Shown piece by piece: positions 33,197 through 44,544 of a stretch of DNA of 64,000 bases (the first letter of the stretch is position 1; each line of letters begins with the position of its first letter). The DNA lies in contig JAWNZC010000001.1 of NCBI GenBank assembly GCA_035771165.1, forward strand, positions 1,980,501 through 2,044,500, given 5' to 3'. A program made the translations under genes and the position numbers. Under the pieces are notes generated by a model. The model was given only the letters and a program-made list of their open reading frames with translations. It was not told the DNA's origin and did not search any database. The DNA is from Paragorgia papillata (Eukaryota; Cnidaria; Anthozoa; Scleralcyonacea; Coralliidae).

Positions 33197-33660
33197 CAGT
33201 GGTGTAGCCAAGGGGGGGGGGGGGGGGTGAGGGGGGTTGGTCCCCCCCAATGGTCTCCCAGACCATTCTCATGAAAAGTTTAAATCTGTGGAGAAACTTG
33301 AAGGGAGGTGGGGGGGGGGGGGGGTGCAGTTGTTTTAAGTCCAAGTGAGTATAGATAGTGATGTGTTACAGTATATATATTGCAGGCATGCATATATGCT
33401 ATAAATTACAATACTTAAAGGGTCTATACAAATTGACTCCGGCTGTTTTTACATTTACGACTTGTTTATAAATAAATCTAAAGATATTCTGATGTGTATC
33501 ATTCTATGTTCTGGTTTGATTTTAACAAAATTGTGTAATTTAAAGCTTTCGGATTACAAAATGCAGGAAATAGTGTTTCAGAGACCCTAGAAATCCAAGG
33601 AGATCGAGGTTCTCACAAACCCCCCCCCCCCACCAACCCAAGACTCTGGCTACGCCACTG
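33197..33660. mobile_element. hAT element with 8-bp TSD TGTACCTT
   Basis: CAGTGGTGTAGCCAAGG and the inverted CTCTGGCTACGCCACTG are the tips. TGTACCTT occurs at 33185-33192 and 33661-33668, with four extra bases (CAAT) between the left duplicate and the CAG. G and C runs flank both sides. It is non-autonomous. Confidence 0.8.
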
Positions 33661-33667
33661 TGTACCT

Positions 33668-34385
33668 TTCATACATTTCCTTGGAAAAGCTTGTCTAGAG
33701 ATGCATGATTAGTTCAATACGGCACTTGATGCCGTTTTTGAAGAAAGAGGGGCCTCATTCTTGATGGTAGCCAAAAATCCGTTTATGAATTGGGCTTACA
33801 AAATTATACATTTTCTGAAAGCATAGACCATGCTGAGAAGGATTCATTCTTTGCCACAAACATGTACCAAATTTAGCGACCTTGCCATTCAGCAACTGAA
33901 CCTGGAATGTCCAGAAGACTGTAGAAATAGTCATGTTTTAACATTGGTAAAAAAGTGTCTAGCTAGGAAAGTGCCACAGTTTTTAATCAATTATTTTTAT
34001 TTTAATCGAGACATCATCTCTAGAATCACTCGTAGAAGTGATTTTTTACATTTTCCATCAATAAGAATGGAAGCAGCGAAGAAATCTTTTTATTACAACG
34101 GTTGTGTAGTTTATAATTTTTCTATAAGTTCATGTTAACTTTGATATATCTTTTTATTTACTTCTGTTATTTTATTGTTATAATTTTGTATATAATTTTT
34201 AATCTTAGTTTTATATTTTTGAAATTTTTGTTTCTGTAATTAATTTATATTTTATATATAGTTAGAACATCATTGTAACTCGTATTGATAGTTTGTCAGG
34301 GCTCCTATTGATAACAGCATTTGTTCTAATTGCTGAAAGGATTACCCTGACTTGAATAAATAAAGGTGTCTATCTATCTAGACTT
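33668..34385 (+). mobile_element. LINE 3' fragment (CR1/jockey-like) with TCTA tail
   Basis: A frame at about 33960-34130 reads DFLHFPSIRMEAAKKSFYYN, the typical C-terminal motif (TRRS-[DN]-LLHxPxxRTEAAKxSFxYxG) of LINE polyproteins. It is followed by a 3' UTR and CTATCTATCTAG tail. It is 5'-truncated, in the forward direction. Confidence 0.7.
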
Positions 34386-34543
34386 TGGACCAAGTTACAA
34401 ATCCTAGCTAAGACACTGGTTACAAGATGCACATCATGATAAAATGGCATGTCCTGCCTTATGAGGCAGACACAAAAATGGAGCCCTTTTTTGCCTGGCT
34501 CAAGCGGGAATGGGTTAATTAAAATGAGTTTGGATGTTTTTAG

Positions 34544-34711
34544 GAGGAAATGGACATTCAGGTGTTGCGATTTCAGAACAAGAAACTCTCTGAGAGGCTG
34601 GAAGAGCGAAAGGTTGAGGAAGAGAATCTGAAAATTCAAATTGAAGAATATAAAAAGCGAGAAAGGGACAACACAGAATTGTTATCTGTTATCCATCGTT
34701 CTTGGAACCAG
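34544..34711 (+). CDS. BRE1: BRE1 exon 2
   Basis: The acceptor is GATGTTTTTAG and the donor is AACCAG|GTTGGT. The 56 codons start EEMDIQVLRFQNKKLSERLE and end LLSVIHRSWNQ. This is the most diagnostic BRE1 exon, matching the conserved N-terminal coil of RNF20/40 that ends in a V/I-x-R-x-W-x-Q motif. Confidence 0.9.
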
Positions 34712-34913
34712 GTTGGTGTAATATCTCTCAGTACAGTTTTGGCTGTTATAGTATTAGAAAATGTTTGAATGTCTATTTAGGTAGCATAGGGTAGTGGTGA
34801 TGTAGGTGGGGGGGGGGGGGGGGTGTAGTGTGGTATGGTACTATGGTGTGGTGTAATTTACTGTGGTGTGGTGCAGTGTGGTGTAGTAATGTGGAGTGGA
34901 GTGCTCTGGAGTA

Positions 34914-35430
34914 TAATGTAATTAATAATATACATGAAAAAATATCTCGACTGTGATTGGCTGATTCCAGTGCAGTTAATCCCAAACCAGAGTGCAGAAT
35001 TGTGTTATCACAGTGCAAAAATCTGTTATCACAGTGCAAAAATCTGTTATCACAGTGCAAAAATCTGTAATCACAGTGCAAAAATCTGTAATCACAGTGC
35101 AAAAATCTGTTATCACTAAGAACCAATCAAATTGATTGTACAGCGGATTTTTCCTGACACAAAACAAACAAAGATGGCGGCCAAGATTCGGCGGTTTTGG
35201 GGATAATTTGTTCAAATTTGAAGCTAGTTATGCTTTAATATTGCCAAGTGAAGTACCTACAAGAAGACCAGAAGCTTCTTTATGCCTCGAGTAAACTTTT
35301 TCAAGTAGTAAAGGAAGCGAAGCGTTTTTTAACAAATAAATATGCGAGGAGAGGACGGCTAAACACGTACGTTAAAATGTTAGTACAGTTGTTTTGAACA
35401 TTTTTTCATGTATATTATTAATAAGTAATA
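34914..35430. mobile_element. TIR element containing a 21-bp minisatellite
   Basis: ATTAATAATATACATGAAAA and the inverted TTTTCATGTATATTATTAAT are the ends. Inside, at about 34991-35118, six units of CAGTGCAAAAATCTGTTATCA lie in tandem. A GGCGGCCAAGATTCGG word follows. Confidence 0.8.
34991..35118. repeat. 21-bp minisatellite inside a MITE
   Basis: Units CAGTGCAAAAATCTGTTATCA with GTAATCA variants, six copies. It reads as ORF on both strands but that is a periodicity effect. Confidence 0.9.
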
Positions 35431-35689
35431 GCATGGTTTCTCGTGCAATTTGGAAAAACATGCACTTGTGAGTTTTTCAAATACTTCAAGGACTTGTCGT
35501 CTCAAATACTTAATATATTATACAAAATAAAATTAAATAAGTATCTAATAAGTACATAAAAAATATAAAAATAATTCTACTTTACAGGTAAAAATCGAAG
35601 TTAAAATCATTGTAACCGAAAACAGCGACTGTTCTGTTTTCAAGCCATCAGGCAGTTTATTAAAAAGAAGTGCACCTTGAAATGCAAAC

Positions 35690-36115
35690 CTTTTCCTCCA
35701 GGAGTGAAACTAAGAGGGAAGATTCACAAATCTTCCCGAGGCAAAGGGGAAATTTAATCGCTAATTTCCCGAAAAGTCATGTTATTAGTTTGTAATATTA
35801 TGATCGCCGAGGAAAACTTTGAGAATCTTACCGACAGGAAATTTACACGGTTGATCAGAGAAGTTGCATCTAATTTTCCCGTGCATGTTGATGAGGGAAA
35901 ATATATGCAAGCGCGAAATTTAGAAGAAGACAAAATATTTCTTTGTCTTCTAATTTTCCCTCATCAACATGCACGGGAAAATTAGAAGAAGACAAAGGAT
36001 TTCTTTGTCTTTTAATTTTCCCTCATCAACATGCACGGGAAAATTAGAAGACAAAGGATAAATTTCCCTCTTGCATGAGCGATGAGGGAAATACGAGGTT
36101 TACATTCCCTCGGAG
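35690..36115. repeat. Palindromic GGGAAA/TTTCCC repeat cluster
   Basis: GATGAGGGAAAATATATGC, the inverse TTTCCCTCATCAACATGC and ATGCACGGGAAAATTAGAAG alternate in a set of fold-back copies. A recent tandem duplication (about 35940-36050) carries AAGACAAAGGAT. Confidence 0.75.
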
Positions 36116-36219
36116 AACAAAAGAATCCGAGGCGATCATGTATTACTATCTTCATTGCCCAATTTTGGATATCTTCAAACTTTTGTTTATTTGAACTTGG
36201 TAAATTGATGAAAATATTT

Positions 36220-36657
36220 TTAAATTGTCTCGGCTGTTGATGGATTGATGTTCTGTCGTATCCGAGACAACAATCTAACTCTCGATGAAGCTTTTCTCAA
36301 TGCTTTCTCTAGATGCTCAGCATAATTTAGGTTTTTATCCGTCTTAACACTCAGATACTCATATCCTTTCGATTTCGTTATTCGTGTTCCATTCATTTTG
36401 ATTTCCATTGGTGCTGATCGTGAGGTTTTCTGATGTGTACTGTATATAGGACACATTCCGTTTTCGATCTCTTTAGGGTTTTTTTGGGTAAACCAGTTAG
36501 CAATCTGTTCAAGATCTCCATTAAGCTGTTCCTGAATATTTTCAAAGTTTTTATCAGCGAAGTATATAACGGTGTCATCAGCATATAGGATAATTTCACT
36601 TTGTTTGAGATGGAGACCGATGTCGTTTATTAATACGACAAACAACAACGGACCCAA
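36220..36657 (-). pseudogene. Reverse-transcriptase palm fragment (YADD)
   Basis: A 145-codon frame has LLFVVLINDIG and IILYADDTVIYFADKNFENI, then LNGDLEQIANWFTQKNP and a thumb-like segment ending SRIRQNINPSTAETI. The YADD metal-binding pair is present. It lacks upstream RT fingers in the same frame. Confidence 0.75.
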
Positions 36658-37185
36658 GATCGAGCCCTGGGGAACTCCACGAGATACTGACTGGGCTTCA
36701 GACTGAACACCGTCAAATGTAACAAAGTGTTTTCTATTGAAAAGATAGCTCTCAAACCAATTTAATTCCTTACTTTTAATGCCATAGATAGGTAATTTTG
36801 ATAGTAGGCGAGCATGATCGACCGTATCAAACGCCTTCCGTATAGGTCCACAAAGACCGCACCTGTCATTATAAGCCTTTATCCATGCTTTGTCTTACAT
36901 AATCGCAGAATAGTGTTACAGCATGTTGGGTAGACGATTGTTTCCGAAAACCAAATTGTCTTTGCCAGAGAAGGTTGTTTTCTTCAGGGTAAGCGTATAG
37001 TTGTTGATGCACCTGCTCAAACACTTTCGACAGAACGGGCAAGACAGAAATGCGGACTATAATTGTCCATCAGCAACCTTTCATCGGATTTATAGACTGG
37101 GACGATTTTGGAGCATTTTTCAGCGGATGGAAAAAGCGAATTTCCTAAGCAGCGATTTATTAAGTTTGATAAAGCCTCAGCTATA

Positions 37186-38012
37186 CAGGGTGTCCCCCAA
37201 AAAATGCCCCCCATCCATTTATGAGGTGCACCTTCTTTAATTATGGTACAAGAAGTAAATTTTTATATCACGCCGAAAGCCCATCCCTCCTTCTTTGTTG
37301 TCTGAAATTTTCAGAGCTAAGTAGTTATCTATTCGCTTCCTGTAGTCATTTAAAGAGGCAACATCAAAATTTGAACTCGTCCGAATTATGTATGCTGCGT
37401 CAAGATTTGGAAATCTTCTCCTAAAGGCTTCCCTTGTCCTTGTTGGGCTTCTTGTTTCATGATAGGAAAGTGCCATGAATGCTCTTTCCTCGGGAGTGAA
37501 TTGTTGTCCAACCATCTTAAGACGGATGAAGTAAAGTACATGCACTTCTGCCTACATGGCAAACATGTGCATGGAACTCTCATGAGCATTGTTATTACCC
37601 CAAGGAACCCCACATGATTTGATGCCGCATTGCTTCATTTGGAATCAAACTTTATTCCCCTGTGGTCAGTTTTCACATGCATATGTATTCAAACTTGTAT
37701 TCCGCACTCAAACAAAGCTGTGGTAAAAAACGGGATGGGCAACATTCGTTTGGGACACCCCTGTATTTTTCCAAATCTGCTACCTTTTGGTTGCATAGAT
37801 AATTTGCACAATTTGGACAAGTTCAAATTTTGATGTTGCCTCTTTAAATGACTCCAGGAAGCGAGTAGATAACTATTTAGCTCTGAAAATTTCAGACAAC
37901 AAAGAAGGAATGATGGGCTTTCGGCGTGATATAACTTTACTTCTTGTACCCAAATTAAAGAAGATGCAGTACAAAAACGAATGGGGGGCATTTATTTTGG
38001 GGGGACACCCTG
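37186..38012. mobile_element. Mariner-like element, TA target, N-terminal HTH fragments
   Basis: The ends CAGGGTGTCCCCCAAAAAAT and the inverse GGGGGGACACCCTG are flanked by TA (37184-37185 and 38013-38014). The minus frame at 37237-37515 encodes MVGQQFTPEERAFMALSYHE then RTREAFRRRFPN, the DUF4817-type helix-turn-helix seen at the start of mariner-type transposases. The right half carries an inverted copy of the left sequence (TTTCAGACAACAAAGAAGGA), so the terminal arms are long. No DDE domain is present. Confidence 0.85.
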
Positions 38013-38394
38013 TAACTTCTACACCGTCTTAGCTTTCCATCGGCTCATCTTCTTTATAATGTTCCGGATTTCTTTGCTGTTTGTCTTCTGGAATTGGAAG
38101 ATACAGTTTTCAGGGTTTATAGTTTGTGTTCAAGAATCGAGTGATCGTGATGTTTCCAGACGATTTATTCGTTAGTGTGGGCAGATTTTCTTGCAGTTTT
38201 TTTCCCAACACTGGCAAAGAATCTGCAGAAGCCATCCGCGATCACTTTCTTATTAGATGTAAGATCACCGTCTATATTGAATACTTTACTACAACTGTCG
38301 TTTGATCCTTTCGTTGGAAAACATTTCTTTATTTCGCTCCAGAACTTCTTAGGGGTGTTGATATTTTCTGGTGTAGTATAGCACGATCGGAAAT

Positions 38395-39194
38395 CTGCCT
38401 CCTCCGCAGGCCCTCATTGCATCATGGACAGGTCACACTTTTGAGAGGGTCTGCCAGATCCTGTAAACAAAATGGGGACTGATCCCATTATGCACAGCGA
38501 GACTAGGCCCTAGAGGCGATAGTTTTGAGAGGGCCTGCAAAATCATTCCGGCCGCTGTTCGACAAACGTACGTCCAAGTTCTTTTAACACTGTGACCCAC
38601 CAGGAAATTCGGTCTAAACTTTCTTACAGATCATGACAATGAAGAAACCAATATGTTTTAGAATTACCGACCTTCTGCCAATAATATTTTTAGCGACAAA
38701 AAGGAATTGAAGGAAAAAATATCTGCCGAACAAAAGCAAATTCGACGGTCAGGAAAGTACAGGTTTTTCTTATTGTTTTTCAAAGACTGTCAACTGACCA
38801 AGAGTTAATGAGATTTAATTTTGTTAAATTGTAGGCTATAGGCGTAGCGTAATTCAAGTTTCAGTTGTTGTGGAAACCGAAAAAGTATAAACCCAAGAGT
38901 CTCTGGGTAGACTAAAGTGCATTTTCGTTGATTATTCCGGCCGAAAGTTGACAAAGTTCAACCGTAATTGCTTTTTTCAACAATTCCTTCATTTTAAAGC
39001 TAGGATTCGTATGTCGTAAGTCTTCAATATCCTTCAAAATCTTCGGAAATAGCTATGGCTATTAACAATGGTAGTTAATTATGCAAATTTATTCCGTGCC
39101 AAGTTTTGCCAAATTTTTTACAGGATCTTGCAGGCCCTAAATTCGGCGTGTGTGACCTGTCCATGATGCAACGAGGGCCTGCGGAGGAGGCAGA
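38395..39194. mobile_element. TIR element, 800 bp, probable hAT-like 8-bp TSD
   Basis: CTGCCTCCTCCGCAGGCCCT and the inverse AGGGCCTGCGGAGGAGGCAG are the tips, and GGACAGGTCACAC pairs further in. The flanks TCGGAAAT (38387-38394) and TTGGAAAT (39195-39202) agree at 7 of 8 positions. The empty site at 47635-47645 (inverted GATCGGATATTGCGG) has one copy. It is non-autonomous. Confidence 0.8.
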
Positions 39195-39555
39195 TTGGAA
39201 ATTGCGGCTGTCGACTGGGATCTAATCCAGGTTGACCTGGATTAGCTACGCATGCGTAGAACGAATATCTTGCGTGTAAACTTCATCAATACACGCGAGA
39301 CCAAGCGAGGCTGGCGCGAGATGAATGACGAGCGAAGGAGTGTTGTGGTACATGTGGGTTCATACGATGAAATTAGTGAAGATAAAGGAAAATAATGGGT
39401 CCGTTGAAGAGGATACTAGGGATATTGTAGGATATCAAGCATTTGCTGACTTGAAATCAAATATGTCGGGAAAATTAGACGAAGAACAAGGTGCGATCTA
39501 GTATCGTAAACTTCTGTGTTAAATGACTAAAATCTGTTGTTTGTTGACCGTTTAC

Positions 39556-40797
39556 CAGGGGCGGATTTAGCATACATCAGACCAGTCACGCGACTGACGT
39601 AAAAAATCACAAGAGTAATTGCGCAATCAGACAATATTTTAATCTCAAGAGTCTTCTAGAAAATGTTATGGTGCGACTGCTTTGGCTTCGCCTTCAGTGA
39701 TCGCAGAGATTGGGTTTCAAATTCGCTTTTATCTTAGTTTGCGAGTCAGCAAACACCGGGCAGAGATGACCGGTGGTCAGCGTTTGCTTTGTGAATTTTG
39801 CTGGATCTGCACCATGGCAACCACTTTTTTGCTGGATTTGCCTCAAACCTGATTGGCTCTCGCGTTGATTTCAAGCGTTTTGCTGGATCTGCACCATGGC
39901 AACCCGTGGATTGCTGAAAATTGGATTGCTGAGTCAGCTGAGATACTGAGTAATTAGATTATTTATCATCGAAGCTTCTCACTTCTCACAGCTGTGTTTC
40001 AGTCATGAGTTCTGTAAGCGTTTTCGAACGGGTTTTAGCTGCTTACACAGTCATCGATTTGTTTCAATCGAGGAACATTTAATAGACGCGATTGGAAGCA
40101 TTCGAATATATGTGTTTTGTCCAGTCTCAGTACCGTATTATTTATCATTTTGCGTCCTAGTGAAGTCTGAGTTCAGACATATATTTATTCAGCAGGCAGC
40201 ATTAGCATATTTCACGCTTGCCAGGAGCTTTTATATGAATTTGAAACTCAAAGGATCAATCGATCCTTAAGCCCAGGTTTAGTTCAACGTTAAATTGGAT
40301 CTTTCTTTTCGTGATTTTGAAATGAATACTGTTTTCAAAGTATTGTTAGTCTCGCTATCTTGCTCTGATGAGATATATTTTAACGGCGTGTTCGTGAAAT
40401 ATGATCTCAAGTTGTCGGTAGATGACATATAATTTATTAAATTAATCTTTGAGACAATGAATAATTGCATGGGTGTTCGCTCCGGTCTCGTTTAGCTAAC
40501 TAATATTTTAGTATATTTTAGTTAGCTTTGTAAATATATAATTCTGTATAATTTTCTCAATAAAGTTTAAGAAACATCCAATTTGGACAACATATTTTGC
40601 AATAATGATAAAATGTGCCATTAAAAATGTGTTTTAAAAGTTTTAAAATTTTGCTCAAATGTGCTGTCAGATCGTGGGAAATGCCATTTTAGACACCCCA
40701 ATTTCAAAAAATTTTCCGGGGGCCATGCCCCCGCACTCTCCTAGAGCTGTGGACCATAAGTTTGACTGACGTTTTCAAAATCCTGAATCCGCCCCTG
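39556..40797. mobile_element. hAT element with GGGGCGGATTTAG tip
   Basis: CAGGGGCGGATTTAG and GAATCCGCCCCTG are typical hAT tips. GTTTAC flanks both sides (39550-39555 and 40798-40803), a match of 6 bp. The uninterrupted copy at about 47270 shows GTTTAC once. It is non-autonomous, with internal repeats GGATCTGCACCATGGCAACC twice (39810, 39882). Confidence 0.85.
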
Positions 40798-41149
40798 GTT
40801 TACTACCCCCAAAAGAAGTCGGGTTGTGGTTTTTTGCAGATGTGTGTACCCAATTGACCTTTAAAATGGATTTTAAAGTTCGAGTCAGTCGTGGAAAGTG
40901 TACTTGACGACTGAGGAAGTGACGAGTTCAGTTGACATAAAACAAACCCAATCAACTATGGAGGATGAATAAATATCTCAACTATTGATTTTTTCTTTGT
41001 CTTGATTTTGTTTTTGGCTATATATGGACAGTTCACTTGTTCTTGTTTTGCGTGTGTGCTAAGCTCGGCCGACAAATCACTTGAGCCAGCACGCACGTGG
41101 CCTGCGAACTGCCCCATGAAAGTGGCCAATTTTCTATGCGATTCTCAAT

Positions 41150-41350
41150 CGTGTTTAGTGTCATGTGTGGTGGAGTGATGTGTAGAGTTGTGTGGTGCAG
41201 TGATGTGATGTGTAGTAGAGTGTAGGGTACAGTAGGATTGTGTGATGGAGTGTGGTGTAGGGTAGTCTTGTGTGGTGTGGTCTGGCGGAGGGTGGTAGGG
41301 TAAGGTACTATAGCATAGGGAAGGTGTGGGGTAGGGTCTTGTGATTGTTT
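41150..41350. repeat. GTGTGGTG-rich low-complexity tract
   Basis: Degenerate units of GTGTGGTGTAG run up to the BRE1 exon region. It gives spurious ORFs on the minus strand. Confidence 0.8.
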
Positions 41351-41456
41351 GATGTAGTGCCATGATGCGCAATACCGCAATCAAGAAATAATTCTCTTAA
41401 AAATTTTACTACTAAATTTCATATTTCATGGCCAGTTACACTTTTTTATATTTTAG

Positions 41457-41526
41457 ATGGAAGAAGAAACAAGAGTCTTACTTGAAAGGTTTGAACAACC
41501 AAGCAATGAAGAGAATCAAGATTTAG
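41457..41526 (+). CDS. BRE1: BRE1 exon 3
   Basis: The acceptor is TATATTTTAG and the donor is TTAG|GTACTT. It encodes MEEETRVLLERFEQPSNEEN then QDL. It corresponds to the conserved [DE]E[DN]I-x-LLL-x-RF segment of RNF20/40. It leaves one base. Confidence 0.88.
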
Positions 41527-41608
41527 GTACTTTTTCTACTCTACCCTACTCTACTCTACTTTACTCCACTCTTAGTACCAATATTTTGATCTTTTTTTTC
41601 TTCTTTAG

Positions 41609-41788
41609 TACTTGGAGATGTCACAAGTATATCTTTTATCAAACAATTAAAGCAAGTAACACCTGCTGAACGAGAAGATGAACTTGCTAAGAAAGTCTCA
41701 GCTTCCAAAGACATCCTTGCCAAACTCTTACAACTTGTTAAAAACACCGAAAATACTAACAGGGAGTTGGCGCGGCAATTGACGGAAG
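41609..41788 (+). CDS. BRE1: BRE1 exon 4
   Basis: It comes after an intron of only 82 bp. The acceptor is TTCTTTAG and the donor is GAAG|GTAATT. It encodes VLGDVTSISFIKQLKQVTPA and KVSASKDILAKLLQLVKNTE, a coiled-coil segment. It enters in phase 1 and leaves one base. Confidence 0.85.
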
Positions 41789-41815
41789 GTAATTAAAGAC
41801 CTAAAAGAAAGCGAG

Positions 41816-42165
41816 GAAGGAAGGAAGGAAGGAAGGAAGGAAGGAAGGAAGGAAGGAAGGAAGGAAGGAAGGAAGGAAGGAAGGAAGGAAGGAAGGAAGG
41901 AAGGAAGGAAGGAAGGAAGGAAGGAAGGAAGGAAGGAAGGAAGGAAGGAAGGAAGGAAGGCAGGCAGGCAGGAAGGCAGGAAGGCAGGAAGGCAGGAAGG
42001 CAGGAAGGCAGGAAGGCAGGAAGGCAGGAAGGCAGGAAGGCAGGAAGGCAGGAAGGCAGGAAGGCAGGAAGGCAGGAAGGCAGGAAGGCAGGAAGGCAGG
42101 AAGGCAGGAAGGCAGGAAGGCAGGCAGGCAGGCAGGCACGCAGGCAGGCTGACTGACTGACTTAC
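41816..42165. repeat. (GGAA)n / (GGCAGGAA)n microsatellite
   Basis: A GGAA run (about 41816-41958) changes abruptly to GGCAGGAA units to about 42120, then GCAG units. It lies 28 bp after the exon 4 donor. Confidence 0.97.
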
Positions 42166-42167
42166 AT

Positions 42168-42287
<120 letters not shown>

Positions 42288-42337
42288 TATAATCTAGGCA
42301 TTCATGAAAATTTTTCTCTTTTTTAACTTATGTACAG

Positions 42338-42453
42338 AGGGATCAGTTGAAGAAGTCACAAAGGGAGTACTAAACAATCTAAACACTGAAAATGAAAATC
42401 TTCATAAATTGGTGACATCACTTCAGGAACAGCATTCAACCAGTTCTCTTGAG
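42338..42453 (+). CDS. BRE1: BRE1 exon 5
   Basis: The acceptor is TATGTACAG and the donor is CTTGAG|GTACTG. It encodes GSVEEVTKGVLNNLNTENEN then LHKLVTSLQEQHSTSSLE, matching the conserved N-[ST]-x-L-x-x-EN-x-x-L-x-x-L-x-x-LQE-[QK]-H region of RNF20/40. Confidence 0.88.
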
Positions 42454-42585
42454 GTACTGAAAGTACTATAAAGACTTAATAATCGAGTGTGAGGTCTGTA
42501 CTGGAATATATTTTTTGTCTCTTTTCGCACTGACCGAGCAACGAAGGAGCGAGTTTTTTGCCCAAATACCGAAGCTTAACTGCCT

Positions 42586-42985
42586 GGTTCTCACTTGTCG
42601 TAAGAATCGGGGATTTTTCCTTTCCTCGATCGTATGGGATATTGGGATTGTTACGACAAGTGTGAACATGGTTGAAGTAACGTCCCAGACAGTCCCCGGT
42701 CTGATATCGGAAGCATCACAAGAATCGGAATAATTTATATTTGGAAAATACATCCCAGACGGTCGCCGACGATTGGGGATTCTTAGGACTAGTTACGACA
42801 TGTGTGAACACTGAAGAATACCGAAATCACTCGTCTGGAACGATCTGGGACAGGAAAAATCCCCGATCCTTACGATTCTTACGACAAGTCACGACAAGTG
42901 TGAACGTGACTGCATGTCGTAAGAATCACCGACAATCGGAGATAGGAATGTCCCCCGATTCTTACGACAAGTGACAACTAGGCTT
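42586..42985. mobile_element. 400-bp MITE related to the MADF element
   Basis: CCTGGTTCTCACTTGTCGTA and the inverse ACGACAAGTGACAACTAGG are the ends, with sub-terminal CCAGACGGTCGCCGACGATT. It matches the TIR regions of 24578-25750 and is likely a deletion derivative mobilised by the same transposase. Confidence 0.8.
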
Positions 42986-43211
42986 TAGGCTCGTTTCAAA
43001 ACCTACAAATCCTCCAAGTATTTGTTTAGTGGTTTCTCCGCTATCATCTTTAATGCAAGACCAAGTAATGTACTTTGAAGTTACTTGAAGTACGCGCTGA
43101 TTTTTTCGTCAGGTTGAGCGACTTGATTTCGAAATCCAGGAAAGGTGCTTAAAATTTCGCGAAAATAGAAAATACGCATGTGACGTCACGGACAAATCGT
43201 GTCGACCATCG

Positions 43212-43503
43212 ATCCAATCTCGAGCCCATAGTCTCCCTGCTTTTTATCAGCGGAAGAGCGCGGGGGAGACTCTTCGGAAATAGCGCATGTTCGTATCCTG
43301 AATGTGCGGTGTTTCATTCGTGTTTATATTTATTGAATAAAGTAAATATGAATTTCATTATTTCAGAATCTGTTGGTTTTGAATCGGTGAATTCAATAAA
43401 TTTAAATGACCCAATCAAAACGGAGAATCAATCCAATTTCCCCAGAGTCTCTTCCGCGCTCATCCGCTGACAAAAAGCAGGGAGACTACGGGCTCGAGAT
43501 TGC
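43212..43503. mobile_element. MITE with CCAATCTCGAGCCC ends
   Basis: CAATCTCGAGCCCATAGTCT and the inverse AGACTACGGGCTCGAGATTG are the tips. GCGGAAGAGCGCG faces CGCGCTCATCCGC. The opening CAATCTCG resembles the 20324 family. Confidence 0.85.
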
Positions 43504-43767
43504 CGTTGACCATAGTCATTGATCCAGCCATTGTGTGGGGCACAGGAACGCGAGCTCACAACGGCTGGAATCGAGCCTAACCGAAGCTAGGTATATATTT
43601 GTTTTCTAAACTTTTGTCGAGACATTGCGAAACAATCTATACATCATGTGCATAAAACATATCACGATTATAACCAGCACGTTTTATTCAATTTCAAGTT
43701 CTAAAGAACCAGTAGTGATTAAGAACCTATAGGCTAAAATGTTGTTGTCCAAACTCCCATTATTTAA

Positions 43768-44540
43768 AGGGCATATGACTCGAAAATTAAGTTTGTCTTA
43801 TTGAAAAGAACATTTAAAATGATAAAATAACATCTTTTGCAGTTTTTGGTTTCCTCGCTTCGTTTTTGAGATATTGCAGTTTGTTTGATATGCAAATGAC
43901 ACAACTTTTTACAACTTTTTACGAAGGTTACATATCTTTGCTATTGTGAAACGAAATCACTTGGAATTCTACATGTTTAGTGTTGTGGGTAGAAACACGC
44001 ACAAGCTTCCTTTTAGTTAAGCCCATGTTCTTATCTTATCAACATTTGTACCTAGCGGTACAGGAGAAGTAACAATAGGACTCTAGTTCCCTTACAAGGT
44101 TATCCTCCTAAGGTGTAGGTGTTGGTTTTACGGAGGGAGGAAAACCGGAGTACCCGGCGAAAAACCCTCGAAGCACAGGAGAGACCAACTAAACTCTAAC
44201 CACATGAGTCCCAAGCTCGACAACGGGGTCATTCCCAAGCGGTCACCAATCCAAGTACTAACCCCGTCTAACCGGGCTTAACTATTGGTGAGAGGCAGCG
44301 CCCTAACAGCATACGCCACCCGTGCTCCCCTTATGTTTTCATAATAGCAAAGATATGTAACCTTTTCTGATAATCATTATGCACATCTGACGTTAAAAGT
44401 TGTGTCATTTGCATATCAAACAAGCTGGAATATCTCAAAAACGAAGCAAGGAAACCAAAAACTGCAAAAGATGTTATTTTATCATTTTAAATGTTCTTTT
44501 CAATAAGACAAATATCGAGTAATATCGAGTCATATGCCCT
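43768..44540. mobile_element. TTAA fold-back element with SINE inside
   Basis: The tips AGGGCATATGACTCG and CGAGTCATATGCCCT are flanked by TTAA (43764-43767 and 44541-44544). The arms pair over 250 bp, including TCGCTTCGTTTTTGAGATAT. A 5S SINE sits near the centre (about 44095-44330). AGGG tips and TTAA are compatible with Kolobok. Confidence 0.85.
44095..44330 (-). mobile_element. 5S-rRNA-derived SINE, copy 2
   Basis: Read on the minus strand it starts GGTGGCGTATGCTGTTAGG, then GCTGCCTCTCACC and TTAGTACTTGGATTGGTGAC (5S head), CGTTGTCGAGCTTGG and a body with CGGGTACTCCGGTTTTCCTC. It keeps a longer 5' head than copy 1. Confidence 0.88.
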
Positions 44541-44544
44541 TTAA

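Larger units (their letters stand above)
36150..38379 (-). mobile_element. Degenerate LINE, minus strand, split by a mariner insertion
   Basis: Minus-strand fragments read FWSEIKKCFPTKG (about 38340), SNLINRCLGNSLFPSAEKC (about 37170), FDTVDHARLLSKLPIYGIKS (about 36830), VSRGVPQGSILGPLLFVVLI and EIILYADDTVIYF (36540-36610). These are reverse transcriptase motifs in order, including the YADD catalytic box and the GxPQGS motif. It is frame-broken (for example 36850-36960). A mariner-like element occupies 37186-38012. The clade resembles CR1/jockey. Confidence 0.85.
38381..41062. repeat. Dispersed host repeat carrying two insertions
   Basis: Sequence GCACGATCGG, GCTGTCGACTGG, CTACGCATGCGTAG, AACCTGGATTAG to GACAGTTCACTTGTTCTTG matches 47027-47655 in inverse. 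It is interrupted by the 38395-39194 element and the 39556-40797 hAT element. Without them it would be about 640 bp. Confidence 0.8.

Noticed and set aside
34773..35215. 117- and 79-codon ORFs with repeated LHCDNRFL and CTVITDF
   Set aside because: Translation of the 21-bp minisatellite.
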